A program made the translations under genes and the position numbers. The notes beneath the pieces are model-generated. The model did not search any database. It was not told the origin of the DNA and saw only the letters and a list, made by a program, of their open reading frames with translations. Positions 17,077-25,306 of a stretch of 31,015 nucleotides of DNA are shown piece after piece. Within the stretch, counting starts at the first letter, position 1. Each line of letters opens with the position of its first letter. The stretch comes from a bacterium (GTDB lineage Bacteria > CSSED10-310 > JAJRTK01): assembly GCA_024278345.1 (NCBI GenBank), contig JAJRTK010000402.1, positions 1 through 31,015 on the forward strand, read 5' to 3'.

Positions 17077-17705
17077 GATGTTTGACCCTTCTCCTTGGCG
17101 CGCGCGGGGACTCCAACGACACATTGATTTGCCTTGACATTTCGGATCACCGTCGCCCCCGCGCCCACGGTTGCCCAAGGGCCGATCCGGATTCCGGGGA
17201 CGACGGAGCTGCCCACTCCCAACATGGCTCCCTCACCCAGAGTGACTCCTCCGCAAAGGTGGACGCCGGGGGCGATGTGGGCATAATCCCCAACAGTGCA
17301 GTCGTGATCGACCGTGGCACCAGTGTTGACGATGACGTGCCTCCCCAGGACCGTTCCTGTCTGGATGATGCTTCCGGCAAAGACCACGGTTCCAGCCCCT
17401 AAGAAGATATCTTCGGCCACCCATGCATGGGGGTGAACGACGTTTCGCCACTGGAGGGAGAGCGTTTCCGCTAGTCGCCTTCGGATACGGTTATTGCCGA
17501 TTCCCATGACACCGCTTCGAAACCCATCCTTCAAGATCCGCTGGATCGGTCCTGTGACAGGAACTCCCAACAAAGCGGTCTTCCAAGTGGCGGGATCATC
17601 ATCGTAGATTGCGATGACCTTTTTTCCACACGCCCGAAGCGTACTGATCACAACTTTCCCGTGGCCCCCCGCCCCCACGAGCACCAGCTTGTCAACCGCG
17701 GTCAC
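17073..17705 (-). CDS. Left-handed beta-helix sugar N-acetyltransferase, PglD/NeuD family
   Basis: A 210-residue acyltransferase. The N-terminal Rossmann-like part begins LVLVGAGGHGKVV (residues 8-19) and binds the UDP-sugar. The C-terminal hexapeptide-repeat helix includes NTGATVDHDCTVGDYAHIAPG and ends in a cofactor-binding turn (SSVVPGIRIGPWATVGAGA). His134 followed by an acidic residue, and His143 nine residues later, repeat the spacing of the catalytic His125 and His134 in C. jejuni PglD. It should acetylate the C4 amine to give UDP-diNAcBac. The start is GTG 17705, overlapping the PglC-like stop. The PglC-PglD-PglE order supports the pathway call; a NeuD-type O-acetyltransferase is the alternative. 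Confidence 0.9.
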   Translation of the reverse strand: MTAVDKLVLVGAGGHGKVVISTLRACGKKVIAIYDDDPATWKTALLGVPVTGPIQRILKDGFRSGVMGIGNNRIRRRLAETLSLQWRNVVHPHAWVAEDIFLGAGTVVFAGSIIQTGTVLGRHVIVNTGATVDHDCTVGDYAHIAPGVHLCGGVTLGEGAMLGVGSSVVPGIRIGPWATVGAGATVIRNVKANQCVVGVPARAKEKGQTS

Positions 17706-18343
17706 GGGTCAGACCCTCTAAACTTCGGCATGCTCGCGTGTCCTTGAGCGCTGATCCCCCTTCGTGCCACGACGATCCAAAGGGTCCGCGCAAGGATCCG
17801 GAGGTCGGTGCGGAATCCGTAGTTTTCTACATACCACAGGTCCCGTTCGAATTTCTCTTCCCACCTCAAATCGTTGCGCCCGTGGATCTGTGCCCACCCG
17901 GTAATTCCTGGAAGCACCTCGTGGCGCCGTGCCTGGCACTCGTTGTAAAGTGGCAGATACTCCGTCAAGAGTGGCCGTGGCCCCACCAAGCTCATGTCGC
18001 CCCGGATCACGTTCCAAAGGGCTGGAAGCTCGTCGATGCTGGTTTTGCGGAGAAATTCTCCAAACGGCGTCAACCTCTCCTTGTCCGGAAGAAGATCTCC
18101 CGCCGAGCTCCTGGTATCGAGCATGGTGCGGAACTTGAACAGCGTGAACGGGTGACCGCCCAGGCCCGGTCTTCTCTGGCGGAACAGAACAGGCTGGCCC
18201 AGCTTCCATCGGGTGGCGGCCGCCACAAGGAGGATCAGCGGCCACAGCACCGAGAGAAGCAAGAGGGAGGCGACGAGATCGAAAGTCCTCTTGCCCATCT
18301 TTCGGTAGAAGCCAGAAAGAATTCGAGGTCTGGAACCATTCAT
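17702..18343 (-). CDS. Undecaprenyl-phosphate sugar-phosphate transferase, small PglC-type
   Basis: A 213-residue monotopic phosphoglycosyl transferase (bacterial sugar transferase, PF02397). It has one N-terminal re-entrant hydrophobic helix with a Pro break (LLLSVLWPLILLVAA), the FKFRTM motif, the catalytic Asp-Glu in KTSIDELPALWNV, and the SLVGPRPL signature. The minimal length, with no CoA_binding_3 domain, matches PglC/WecP-like enzymes rather than long WbaP forms. It should put phospho-diNAcBac on undecaprenyl phosphate, the priming step. ATG 18343; overlapped by a small ORF upstream (ATGA) and by PglD downstream. Enzyme class sure; donor sugar inferred from PglD/E/F. Confidence 0.92.
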   Translation of the reverse strand: MNGSRPRILSGFYRKMGKRTFDLVASLLLLSVLWPLILLVAAATRWKLGQPVLFRQRRPGLGGHPFTLFKFRTMLDTRSSAGDLLPDKERLTPFGEFLRKTSIDELPALWNVIRGDMSLVGPRPLLTEYLPLYNECQARRHEVLPGITGWAQIHGRNDLRWEEKFERDLWYVENYGFRTDLRILARTLWIVVARRGISAQGHASMPKFRGSDP

Positions 18344-18618
18344 AGCGGCAATGGTGGAGGGGACCCGTCAGCCAGGCGGGATCGCGGATTCTTGGTTGTG
18401 GGACTCCTGACGGGCACGTTTCTGGAAAATCGCTTTTCTTTCATCGCCCCTGGACATGGCCTATTGCCCTGAAAGCGGATCGCCACGAGAATCTGGCGGG
18501 GTGGCGGATTGTGGCTGCCATGGAGGAGATTTTCGGAGCAATTTCGAGGGGTGCGAGCGGCTGCGAGCAACCTGAGAGGAACGCAAAGCAAGAGAAAAGT
18601 CATTGGTTCATTGCTCAT
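18340..18618 (-). CDS. Doubtful small ORF filling the GT4-to-PglC gap (92 residues)
   Basis: The region between the GT4 stop (18608) and the PglC start holds one ORF on the coding strand. Its ATG 18618 overlaps the GT4 stop by 11 bases and its TGA overlaps the PglC ATG (ATGA), exactly the spacing style of the operon. The product starts MSNEPMTFLLLCVPLRLLAA, like a weak signal peptide, but the rest is Pro/Arg/Asn-rich and resembles no family. It could be a coupling peptide, a decayed gene, or chance. Confidence 0.3.
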   Translation of the reverse strand: MSNEPMTFLLLCVPLRLLAAARTPRNCSENLLHGSHNPPPRQILVAIRFQGNRPCPGAMKEKRFSRNVPVRSPTTKNPRSRLADGSPPPLPL

Positions 18619-19771
18619 GATTGGCAAGCATCCGCCGATATAAGTCCGCCCATGCCTCCCAAATTCGTTTGGAGGAAAAAGACTCCACTGCCCGCATTCG
18701 CCCCGCTTCGCCGTGAAGCCTAGCAAGATCGGGTTCTTGTAGATAGCTTAGCAGTGCCTGGCCGAAACCCGCAATATCCCCGGGTGGCACCAAAGTCCCG
18801 GTTTCTCCCGATACCACGGCATCCACCGTTCCCGTCACCTCATATCCAGCCGTTGGGATCCCCGAAGCAGCGGCTTCTAACGGGGCGTTGGGGAATCCCT
18901 CCCGATAGGACGGAAAGGCAAGCACGTCCATCAGGCGGTAATAGGGCGCCGTATTCCTGACGAAACCCGTGGCCACGATCTTCGGGTGCTCCGAGATCCG
19001 CCTCCGCGCGGTTGCGGAAATCGGATCTCCTTCTTCGTAGTCGCCCACCAGCAGTAGCCGAGCTTCGGGATAGACCGGGAAAAGGCGTCGCTCCATCGCT
19101 TCAAGAAGGTCGCCGATTCCCTTGTCTCCTGTCAAACGGCCTACAAATCCAACGACGGGTGCGGGGGGAGAAATCCCCAGCGCTTCCCGCAATTGAGCGC
19201 TTTCGCTCTCCCCCTTGGTCCGTGGCCGGAACCTCCCGACATCGACCCCGTTGGAAGAGCCGGGTCCCACAACCGCAAGGGGCTTCCCTTTCGAGAGTCC
19301 CAGTTTTAGGCAGCGCTCTTTGAGGCTTGGGCTCACGCAGAAGACCCGATGGGCGCACCGAATGGCTGTTCGTTCGCAGAAAAGCAAGAGCCGCCGCTGG
19401 AATCCCACGGAGGTTTCCAGCCGGAGTCCGCGAATCAAGTAGAGACGGTGTCGCACTTTGCAGACCTTGGCCGCCAACATTCCAAGGAGTCCCGCCTTCG
19501 GTGTGCTGGCGTGAACGATCTGAGGCCGAAAGCGCCGGATGATCGTCACCAACCTGGTGAGAGCAAGAGTATCCTGGGTCGGGGCAATTTCCCGAGCAAA
19601 GGGCAGGGCAAAGGTCTTGGCGCCTTCCCTCTCACCGACCTCTTCAAGCTCTCTGCCGGGCGCTGATGCTACTCCTACCTCGAAGCCGGCATCGAGCAAA
19701 TAGCGAAGTTGGCCTCGCAGAAGAATCGAGGCTGTCATGGGATGGGTGACGATGAAGAGGATACGGTTCAT
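18608..19771 (-). CDS. Glycosyltransferase family 4 (GT-B)
   Basis: A 387-residue GT4 enzyme. The N-terminal acceptor-side domain begins RILFIVTHPMTASILLRGQL, a start typical of CapM/PglA-like transferases. The C-terminal donor domain has PVVGFVGRLTGDKGIGDLLEA and the E-x7-E motif region FPSYREGFPNAPLEAAASG. It adds a nucleotide-sugar residue on the cytoplasmic face to the undecaprenyl-linked glycan. Lying directly upstream of the PglC/D/E set, it may be the second-sugar transferase that acts on und-PP-diNAcBac, as PglA does; this is inference from position only. Its ATG overlaps the deacetylase stop (ATGA). Confidence 0.92.
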   Translation of the reverse strand: MNRILFIVTHPMTASILLRGQLRYLLDAGFEVGVASAPGRELEEVGEREGAKTFALPFAREIAPTQDTLALTRLVTIIRRFRPQIVHASTPKAGLLGMLAAKVCKVRHRLYLIRGLRLETSVGFQRRLLLFCERTAIRCAHRVFCVSPSLKERCLKLGLSKGKPLAVVGPGSSNGVDVGRFRPRTKGESESAQLREALGISPPAPVVGFVGRLTGDKGIGDLLEAMERRLFPVYPEARLLLVGDYEEGDPISATARRRISEHPKIVATGFVRNTAPYYRLMDVLAFPSYREGFPNAPLEAAASGIPTAGYEVTGTVDAVVSGETGTLVPPGDIAGFGQALLSYLQEPDLARLHGEAGRMRAVESFSSKRIWEAWADLYRRMLANHEQ

Positions 19772-20586
19772 GGCCCCTGGTGCCGTCGTCTACCATGATT
19801 GCGGCGAAGCATCCGGCGCACTCCGTCGGCAAGATACTCTTCCAGACAGATTTTCGAGTTTAGGAGCCGGCCCAACCGCTGAGGCATGTCCCGCCGGATG
19901 GAGACTCGCCAGAGTCGCAGGGGCTGGAAGTTTTGCGGCTTGAGGACCCAACCGCCGCCAATGACCGCCGTAGAATGGATCTTGCCCACCGCCGCTTCAC
20001 ATTGTGCCGACCAGAGGCTCTTCGGGTAGCAGAAGCTCTTTGCCGCGACTCCACACCGATCTTCCAAAGTTTCCCGCGCCTGTCTTAGATCTTCCAGGCG
20101 TTCTTGGGGAGTGAGTCTCCGGAAATCGGAGTGCGACCAGCTATGGGAACCGATTTCAAGGTTTCCCGATCCCAGCATTTCCCGGATCTGGTTCCAGCGA
20201 AGAGGGGGGCCTCCGACATTTCCCTGGATTGGTGCCGGTCGTTTTCCCTCAAGGAAGCCCACTGGCACGAAAAGAGTCGCCGGGACTCCCAGCTCAAGAA
20301 GAATCGGCCATGCCACTTCGTAGAAGTTCCCGTAGGCATCGTCGAAGGTGACTGCCACCATTCCCTCCCTGATCGGGGAGCCCGAGGCCAGGGCTTTCAT
20401 GGCATCATCCAGAAGAACGGCTCTTCTGTGTACCTTGAGCTCCTGAAGTTGACGCCTGAAAGTAACGGAGGGTAGGTCCACCGCGCAGTCCGCTTGAGCG
20501 CCCACAAGGTGGTAGGCCAAAATCAACAGCCCGCCAGGTTCCCCGGGAACCAGCCGCTGTGCCATTCGCACAAGACGCCTCACCAT
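19768..20586 (-). CDS. Polysaccharide deacetylase (NodB-fold, CE4)
   Basis: A 272-residue metal-dependent deacetylase. NodB motif 1 is VTFDDAYGN (Asp82 catalytic, Asp83 metal) and motif 2 is SHSWSH (His148 and His152, metal ligands). It resembles the deacetylases of exopolysaccharide loci, which N-deacetylate the polymer or an intermediate and change its charge. No signal peptide is visible, so a cytoplasmic or non-classically located enzyme is possible. ATG 20586 (or GTG 20583, giving a GTGA overlap) follows the upstream membrane-protein stop; the longer frame to 20937 lies within that gene. Confidence 0.88.
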   Translation of the reverse strand: MVRRLVRMAQRLVPGEPGGLLILAYHLVGAQADCAVDLPSVTFRRQLQELKVHRRAVLLDDAMKALASGSPIREGMVAVTFDDAYGNFYEVAWPILLELGVPATLFVPVGFLEGKRPAPIQGNVGGPPLRWNQIREMLGSGNLEIGSHSWSHSDFRRLTPQERLEDLRQARETLEDRCGVAAKSFCYPKSLWSAQCEAAVGKIHSTAVIGGGWVLKPQNFQPLRLWRVSIRRDMPQRLGRLLNSKICLEEYLADGVRRMLRRNHGRRRHQGP

Positions 20587-21857
20587 TGGGAAGCGCCCCA
20601 ATTCTTTCTTCTTCCGACAGCGGAATGATGAGCTGGCGCCGGCTGCCACCGCCGCTTCCGGCGCCGGGGGACGGGCCTGTTCGGGGCCACGAAGCAGAGC
20701 ATGAGAACGAAGGGGAAGACCGGCGAGCGCTGTCTGGCGATGAGCCCGAGATTTCCGAAGGCCATGCCGATGAGCAGGGTATAGGCTACCAGAAAGGGAA
20801 GGGCGAAACAGAGCAGTCTGTGCTTTCTCCAGGAGCGAAGGGCCAGTTTGACCGCGTTGCGACGCTGCCAAATTAGCCACCAAAGAAGAGCCATCTCCAC
20901 GGCAGCGAAAAGGGATGTCATATTGTGAACGTCCCACGGGAAAGGCCGCATCCAGACGTTGATGAAGGCGATGGGAACGCCCAATGGACCGAACCCGGCC
21001 GCACCGATGTTGCTGCCTCCCTGAAGAGTCTGCCCCGACCGGTACTGCACGAATTCCGAAATCCCCTCGAGATCCACCTGCTCCAATCCGAACTGCCGGA
21101 ACATCCCGATGAGGGCCAAGATCGCGATTGGAAGGATGATAATCCCCTCGATGATTCGTCGAGGCGTGACCTTCTCTCCACCACCCAGCCAGCGAGCGAT
21201 GACGGCGGAACAGGCCAGCACCGCCGCGACGTGCGGGCGAAGACAGAACGACAGGCCCAGGCCCATGGCGAAAACAAACCAGTTTACATGGCCTCTACGG
21301 CCCACGTAACCCCGGACCGTGAGGCCGATGGCCAAGAGGATGACCGATTCCTTTCCAACGCTTGCGGGCCAGAACCAGAGGGAGGGCCAGACCCACATCC
21401 AGCGCGTGTAATCCACCGCCGCGGCGCCCGGTTGGACTTCACGAAACGAAGCGGCGATGAGATAGAGGCCGATGAAGGACACGAGCGAAAAAAAGAGGAA
21501 TTCCCCCCGCATCGTTGGGCCGATCATGGATACGGCGACTCCCGACAGCCGGTCCATGAAGGATGTGCCCCACCAATTTGGGCCTTCCGCCCAATAAGAG
21601 AGAGAAAAAGGCGAGGTTTCGAAATTTAGAAACTGTCTTCGAAACTCCAGGCCATGCTGGTAGTACAAAATCGCATCGCCCAGCCCCCGGTACACGCGGT
21701 AGATGATCTCGTACCGAGCCGTCGAGCCAAGAATCCTCAGCGCTACCGCTGCCATGAGCAGTTGAGCGGGAAACCACTGGCCGGGTCTTCGGCCAAAAGC
21801 CGAGGCCATCAGGAGCGCAAAGGCCGCCAACAAAATGAAGCCGATCAGGTTGTACAT
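20580..21857 (-). CDS. Multi-spanning membrane protein, possible Wzy-like polymerase
   Basis: A 425-residue inner-membrane protein with about ten hydrophobic segments. A periplasm-size loop in the first third carries GLGDAILYYQHG and YWAEGPNWWGTSFMDR. Conserved-looking charged spots include WPASVGKESV and LIARQRSPVFPF near the end; an Arg-rich turn before the last membrane segment is common in EPS polymerases. I cannot name a family with certainty. It sits among glycosyltransferases, two bases after the GNAT gene, so a role in polymerisation or lipid-linked transfer is likely. Alternatives are a GT-C glycosyltransferase. The last 30 residues are basic and low-complexity. Confidence 0.72.
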   Translation of the reverse strand: MYNLIGFILLAAFALLMASAFGRRPGQWFPAQLLMAAVALRILGSTARYEIIYRVYRGLGDAILYYQHGLEFRRQFLNFETSPFSLSYWAEGPNWWGTSFMDRLSGVAVSMIGPTMRGEFLFFSLVSFIGLYLIAASFREVQPGAAAVDYTRWMWVWPSLWFWPASVGKESVILLAIGLTVRGYVGRRGHVNWFVFAMGLGLSFCLRPHVAAVLACSAVIARWLGGGEKVTPRRIIEGIIILPIAILALIGMFRQFGLEQVDLEGISEFVQYRSGQTLQGGSNIGAAGFGPLGVPIAFINVWMRPFPWDVHNMTSLFAAVEMALLWWLIWQRRNAVKLALRSWRKHRLLCFALPFLVAYTLLIGMAFGNLGLIARQRSPVFPFVLMLCFVAPNRPVPRRRKRRWQPAPAHHSAVGRRKNWGASQW

Positions 21858-21859
21858 TC

Positions 21860-22876
21860 CTAGAACAACTCCAAATCACCGATGGAGAGCATCCAACTGT
21901 TCCACTGGTTTGGCTCCAGGCCGTCATCGGCAGTATCCGCCAACGTCCGCACCGTGAAATAGGGGCCTGCCACCGGTAGCCTGATAAATCCGGCTCGTCG
22001 CAAAAGCTGCCACTCCCGGCTCTTTTTCGGGGCGTGAGCCGTCAAACAATCTCCCCGTGCCGTCCGGATCACGTCCCGAAGAAGCAGCGTTGCTTGTTTC
22101 TCGCCCGCCCCCTCCGAAACCAAAAGCTCCACTACCGTCAGCTCTCGCAAGCTCCGGCGGTCTCGAAGACGCAAGATTACCGCGGCTCCAGAGCCACCCT
22201 CGAAATCCCAGACGGCCCGATAGTCGATGCCCGGAGCTCTGGCGTATCTCCAGCTCAGGTAATCCCGTGTCCGAGGCGTGTGCAATCGCTCTTCACCCTG
22301 CCACAATTCCGCAAGAAACGGATCGAGGCCCGGATCCCGGAGCATCGCCTCCACGCCTTCTGCTTCAAGCTCGCCCCTTTGCCCCTTCCGATCCACTCGT
22401 TTCAGGAGTCGCAGGATCGTCGCCATGGGGCGTAAGGGTTTCACAAGAATCGGCACCTTGGCCACGTCTTGCCACCCCATCTTCAAGTAGCCCTTGCGAC
22501 TTACCTCGTTGGGCGTGTTGAAGACGAATGGTATCCCTTCCTTGCGCACCCGATCCAACATTCCCAGCGTCAGCCTTCGGAAAATGCCCCGCCCCCGCCA
22601 GGCCGGGTGCGTCACGGTGTCTACCGCCCTTACTGCCGGGACGATTGTTCCCGCCCGCCGCCAGCGCCAACGGAGAAATACCCGGAGCCCCACCAGGTTT
22701 CCCCCTGCCCGAGCCACCAGGCCATCCGATGGCCCGAAAGGGTTTTCCTCGTGCTTCCACCTCCAAGTCTCTGGCCTCTTCGCTAGAACACCATCACCGA
22801 GAACCTCCCGCAGAAGCTCCAGGATTTCCGGAAGGTCCGCTTTTTCCATAGGGTGGATTTGGACTTCATCCGCCAC
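21860..22876 (-). CDS. GNAT-fold N-acetyltransferase
   Basis: A 338-residue protein with a GNAT domain in its N-terminal half. Motif A, the acetyl-CoA pyrophosphate loop, is VTHPAWRGRGIFRRLT (Arg94-Gly-Arg-Gly97), preceded by beta4 (IVPAVRAVDT) and followed by FVFNTPNEVSRKGYLKMGW. The C-terminal half probably holds a second, degenerate GNAT or FemAB-like fold (LLRRAGFIRLPVAGPYFTV). It probably acylates an amino sugar of the glycan or its precursor. GTG 22876 is chosen because GGGAGACGG lies just upstream; GTG 22900 and ATG 22849 are alternatives. It overlaps the upstream GT4 gene by 11 bases. Confidence 0.83.
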   Translation of the reverse strand: MADEVQIHPMEKADLPEILELLREVLGDGVLAKRPETWRWKHEENPFGPSDGLVARAGGNLVGLRVFLRWRWRRAGTIVPAVRAVDTVTHPAWRGRGIFRRLTLGMLDRVRKEGIPFVFNTPNEVSRKGYLKMGWQDVAKVPILVKPLRPMATILRLLKRVDRKGQRGELEAEGVEAMLRDPGLDPFLAELWQGEERLHTPRTRDYLSWRYARAPGIDYRAVWDFEGGSGAAVILRLRDRRSLRELTVVELLVSEGAGEKQATLLLRDVIRTARGDCLTAHAPKKSREWQLLRRAGFIRLPVAGPYFTVRTLADTADDGLEPNQWNSWMLSIGDLELF

Positions 22877-23987
22877 GGTTGCCGTCTCCCAGTAGACCAC
22901 GGTACAACGCCGTTACCTCGGAGGCCATCCTCTCGATACTAAATTCTTCGGCCACTCGTTTCCTGGCGTTGCTTCCCAGTTTCTGCCGGAGTGCCGGATC
23001 TTCCGCCAGCCGTCCAACCGCTTTGCCCAGTGCCTCCACGTCTGCGAAAGCCACAAGAAGCCCGTGATGCCCTTCCGCTATCACTTCCGGAATCCCGCCA
23101 ACCGCTGTTGCCACAACGGGCAGCCGAGCCGCCATGGCTTCCAGCAAAGCCAGCGGTAGCCCCTCGTGCTCCGACGCCATCATGTAGACATCCATCGCTT
23201 CCAAAAATGGCCCGATCTCCACTTGCAGGCCTGGGAAATCAACAACTTCGCTCAGGCCAAGGTCCCGGACCATCCCCTCCGCGGCAATCCGCTCCGGCCC
23301 ATCACCCACCAACAAAAACCGGGCCTCGGGACGCATTTCCCAGATCCTGGCCGCTGCCTGAAGCCAGAGGTCAAACCGTTTTTGCCTTCGAAAAACCGCC
23401 ACAGTCCCCACCACCAGCGCTTCGGGGGGAATCCCCATGGAACTTCGAAGACGACCACCTGCTCCAACTTCAGCTCGCCGACCCTCTAGCTCGATTCCGT
23501 TGGAGATGACCCTTACGGGGACCGAACTCCCAGCCTTCTGAAGCACCGAGCGCTCAACCTCACCAGATACCGCTACCACCATCTGCTGGAGTCCCCAGGT
23601 TGCCAGATGGAGCCGCCGCGTCCAGGGGTGATACCGCTCAAGGACGTTGTGCTCCGTGTACATGCAAGGAATCCCCACAGCCCTCGCCGACAGGCGCCCG
23701 ACGATCCCAGAAACCGGAAGGTGACAGTGGAGAAGCTCCGCCTTTTCCCTCCGAAGCCACCGGATAATAGCCGGCAGCTTCAAAAACATGCTCATCGCAC
23801 TTTTTGCCCTAAAACACCGAACTTCACGGGAAAGTCCTACCAATTCTGGAACCAGAGCATCTTTCCACGGCAAAAAATAGCCCACTCTGTATTCGAATTC
23901 CCCTCTTGTTTGGCGGAAAAGTTGTGGCAACAGGCTCTCCGCACCTCCCCGCCCCAGGCCTTTGATCAAATGGACTACCCGTGTCAC
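22866..23987 (-). CDS. Glycosyltransferase family 4
   Basis: A 373-residue GT4. It has the N-terminal glycine-rich acceptor-domain motif HLIKGLGRGGAESLLPQLF, the segment ELLHCHLPVSGIVGRLSA, and TEHNVLERYHPW. The C-terminal donor motif is ASEHEGLPLALLEAMAA, with the two Glu residues of E-x7-E. GTG 23987 is preferred because it forms a GTGA overlap with the upstream GT4 stop and places the domain start normally. The frame is open to ATG 24083, but that would add 32 non-conserved residues and overlap the upstream gene by 100 bases. It should add one cytoplasmic sugar to the lipid-linked unit. Family sure, sugar unknown. Confidence 0.92.
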   Translation of the reverse strand: MTRVVHLIKGLGRGGAESLLPQLFRQTRGEFEYRVGYFLPWKDALVPELVGLSREVRCFRAKSAMSMFLKLPAIIRWLRREKAELLHCHLPVSGIVGRLSARAVGIPCMYTEHNVLERYHPWTRRLHLATWGLQQMVVAVSGEVERSVLQKAGSSVPVRVISNGIELEGRRAEVGAGGRLRSSMGIPPEALVVGTVAVFRRQKRFDLWLQAAARIWEMRPEARFLLVGDGPERIAAEGMVRDLGLSEVVDFPGLQVEIGPFLEAMDVYMMASEHEGLPLALLEAMAARLPVVATAVGGIPEVIAEGHHGLLVAFADVEALGKAVGRLAEDPALRQKLGSNARKRVAEEFSIERMASEVTALYRGLLGDGNRGG

Positions 23988-25306
23988 GGTTTCGTCGGCT
24001 TTCTTTGACTTGTTTTGAGAAGATGATTCTCTTGTGCTGTGTTCCCCTCCCGCTGCTCGCAGCCGCTCCCATCGTTCGGCCATCCTCCCGCGGTCTTCCG
24101 CGACAACCCCTTGACCAACGTTCGGTACAGCTCCACCATACCAGCCACGGCCCTCTCCATCCGGAATCGCTGTTGGAAAACCTCGGCTCCCCGCTGCCCC
24201 ATCTCGGCCATCCGATCCGGCGAACCCAAGAGCAGGGCAATAGCCCCGGCCAGTGGCTCCACCGTCGCCGGGGGAACCAGAAGAGCCGTGTTTCGGGTCA
24301 CCACCTCTCGAACGGGAGGGATGTCGGAGGCAATCACCGGCAAGGCCATGGCCATGGCCTCGATCACCGCTCCGGGAAGCCCCTCGTAGAGCGACGGAAA
24401 AACAAAGAGATCCGCCGCCGCAAGCAGCTCGGGGACATCATTCCTATGCCCCAGAAAGTGGACCTTCGATTCCAGGCCCAGTTGGGAGCGGAGACCTCTG
24501 AGACTCTCTGTCGCTTCCCCCTGCCTTCCGGCCAGGAGCAGCCGGCTCCGAGGATGCCTGGCCGACACCGCCGCGAATGCTTTGAGCAGGAAGCTCAGTC
24601 CTTTTTGTCTATCCTGCCGGCCAATGTTCAGAAGCAGTTGTTCTTCCGGCTGCAATCCCAAGCTTCGCCGCGCTTCCGCCCGCCTTTGGGGGCTGGGGCC
24701 TCCCAGGAATGCCATGTCACGACCCCGCTCCACAACCGTAATGCGCTTGCCTGGAATCCGCAAGGTGCGGATGGCGGACGCCTTGACTGCATGGGAGACC
24801 GCATGGAAATGGTCCACCAAGGCTCTCCCGGTCATGCCGTCCAGAAGCTGGACCAGCCGCACCTTGCCGGGATGGATGGCGCTATTGGCCAGCCGGATCG
24901 GCTCGTACGGAGTGTTCACCAGGCTGTTGAGCAGGACCACGGGCTTTCCCACACAGGCCAATCGAGCCACGAGATTCGATTTGAACAGTGCCGAATGCAC
25001 GATGGCGGGGCGTTGGGATTCCACGAGTCTTCTGAGGGCGAGAACGCGTTTTGAGAGTCCGGGGGCCGCGATGAACCGCACGTCGAAGCCCTGCCGGATC
25101 ACCTCTTTTTCCACGCCATCGGCACAGTGGCGGAAGCAGACGATTGTCGATTCAATCCCCGCGCTGGCCAGCCCCGGGAGCATCTCTGCAAGCGAGCGTT
25201 CCGTTCCTCCCACCCAAAGGCCATCGATGACGAACAGCACCTTGAGAGGAGGCTTTGCCACCCACCGGGAACGATCATTCCTTGCTGTCGTTTTTTTCAC
25301 AATCAT
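23984..25306 (-). CDS. Glycosyltransferase family 4
   Basis: A 440-residue GT4. The N-terminal domain opens LKVLFVIDGLWVGGTERSLA. The donor domain has LLNIGRQDRQKGLSFLLKAF and the E-x7-E region FPSLYEGLPGAVIEAMAM, followed by LPVIASDIPPVREVV. The catalytic domains end near VELYRTLVKGLS (about residue 400). The last 40 residues are polar, low-complexity and unlike the family; they are probably a dispensable tail. ATG 25306 overlaps the upstream GT4 stop (ATGA). One of three consecutive GT4 genes, each likely to add a different residue of the repeat unit. Confidence 0.92.
   Translation of the reverse strand: MIVKKTTARNDRSRWVAKPPLKVLFVIDGLWVGGTERSLAEMLPGLASAGIESTIVCFRHCADGVEKEVIRQGFDVRFIAAPGLSKRVLALRRLVESQRPAIVHSALFKSNLVARLACVGKPVVLLNSLVNTPYEPIRLANSAIHPGKVRLVQLLDGMTGRALVDHFHAVSHAVKASAIRTLRIPGKRITVVERGRDMAFLGGPSPQRRAEARRSLGLQPEEQLLLNIGRQDRQKGLSFLLKAFAAVSARHPRSRLLLAGRQGEATESLRGLRSQLGLESKVHFLGHRNDVPELLAAADLFVFPSLYEGLPGAVIEAMAMALPVIASDIPPVREVVTRNTALLVPPATVEPLAGAIALLLGSPDRMAEMGQRGAEVFQQRFRMERAVAGMVELYRTLVKGLSRKTAGGWPNDGSGCEQREGNTAQENHLLKTSQRKPTKP

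Noticed and set aside
20587-20937. Extension of the deacetylase gene to 20937
   Set aside because: It lies wholly inside the preceding membrane-protein gene, which has clear membrane segments; ATG 20586 overlaps its stop in the manner of the operon.
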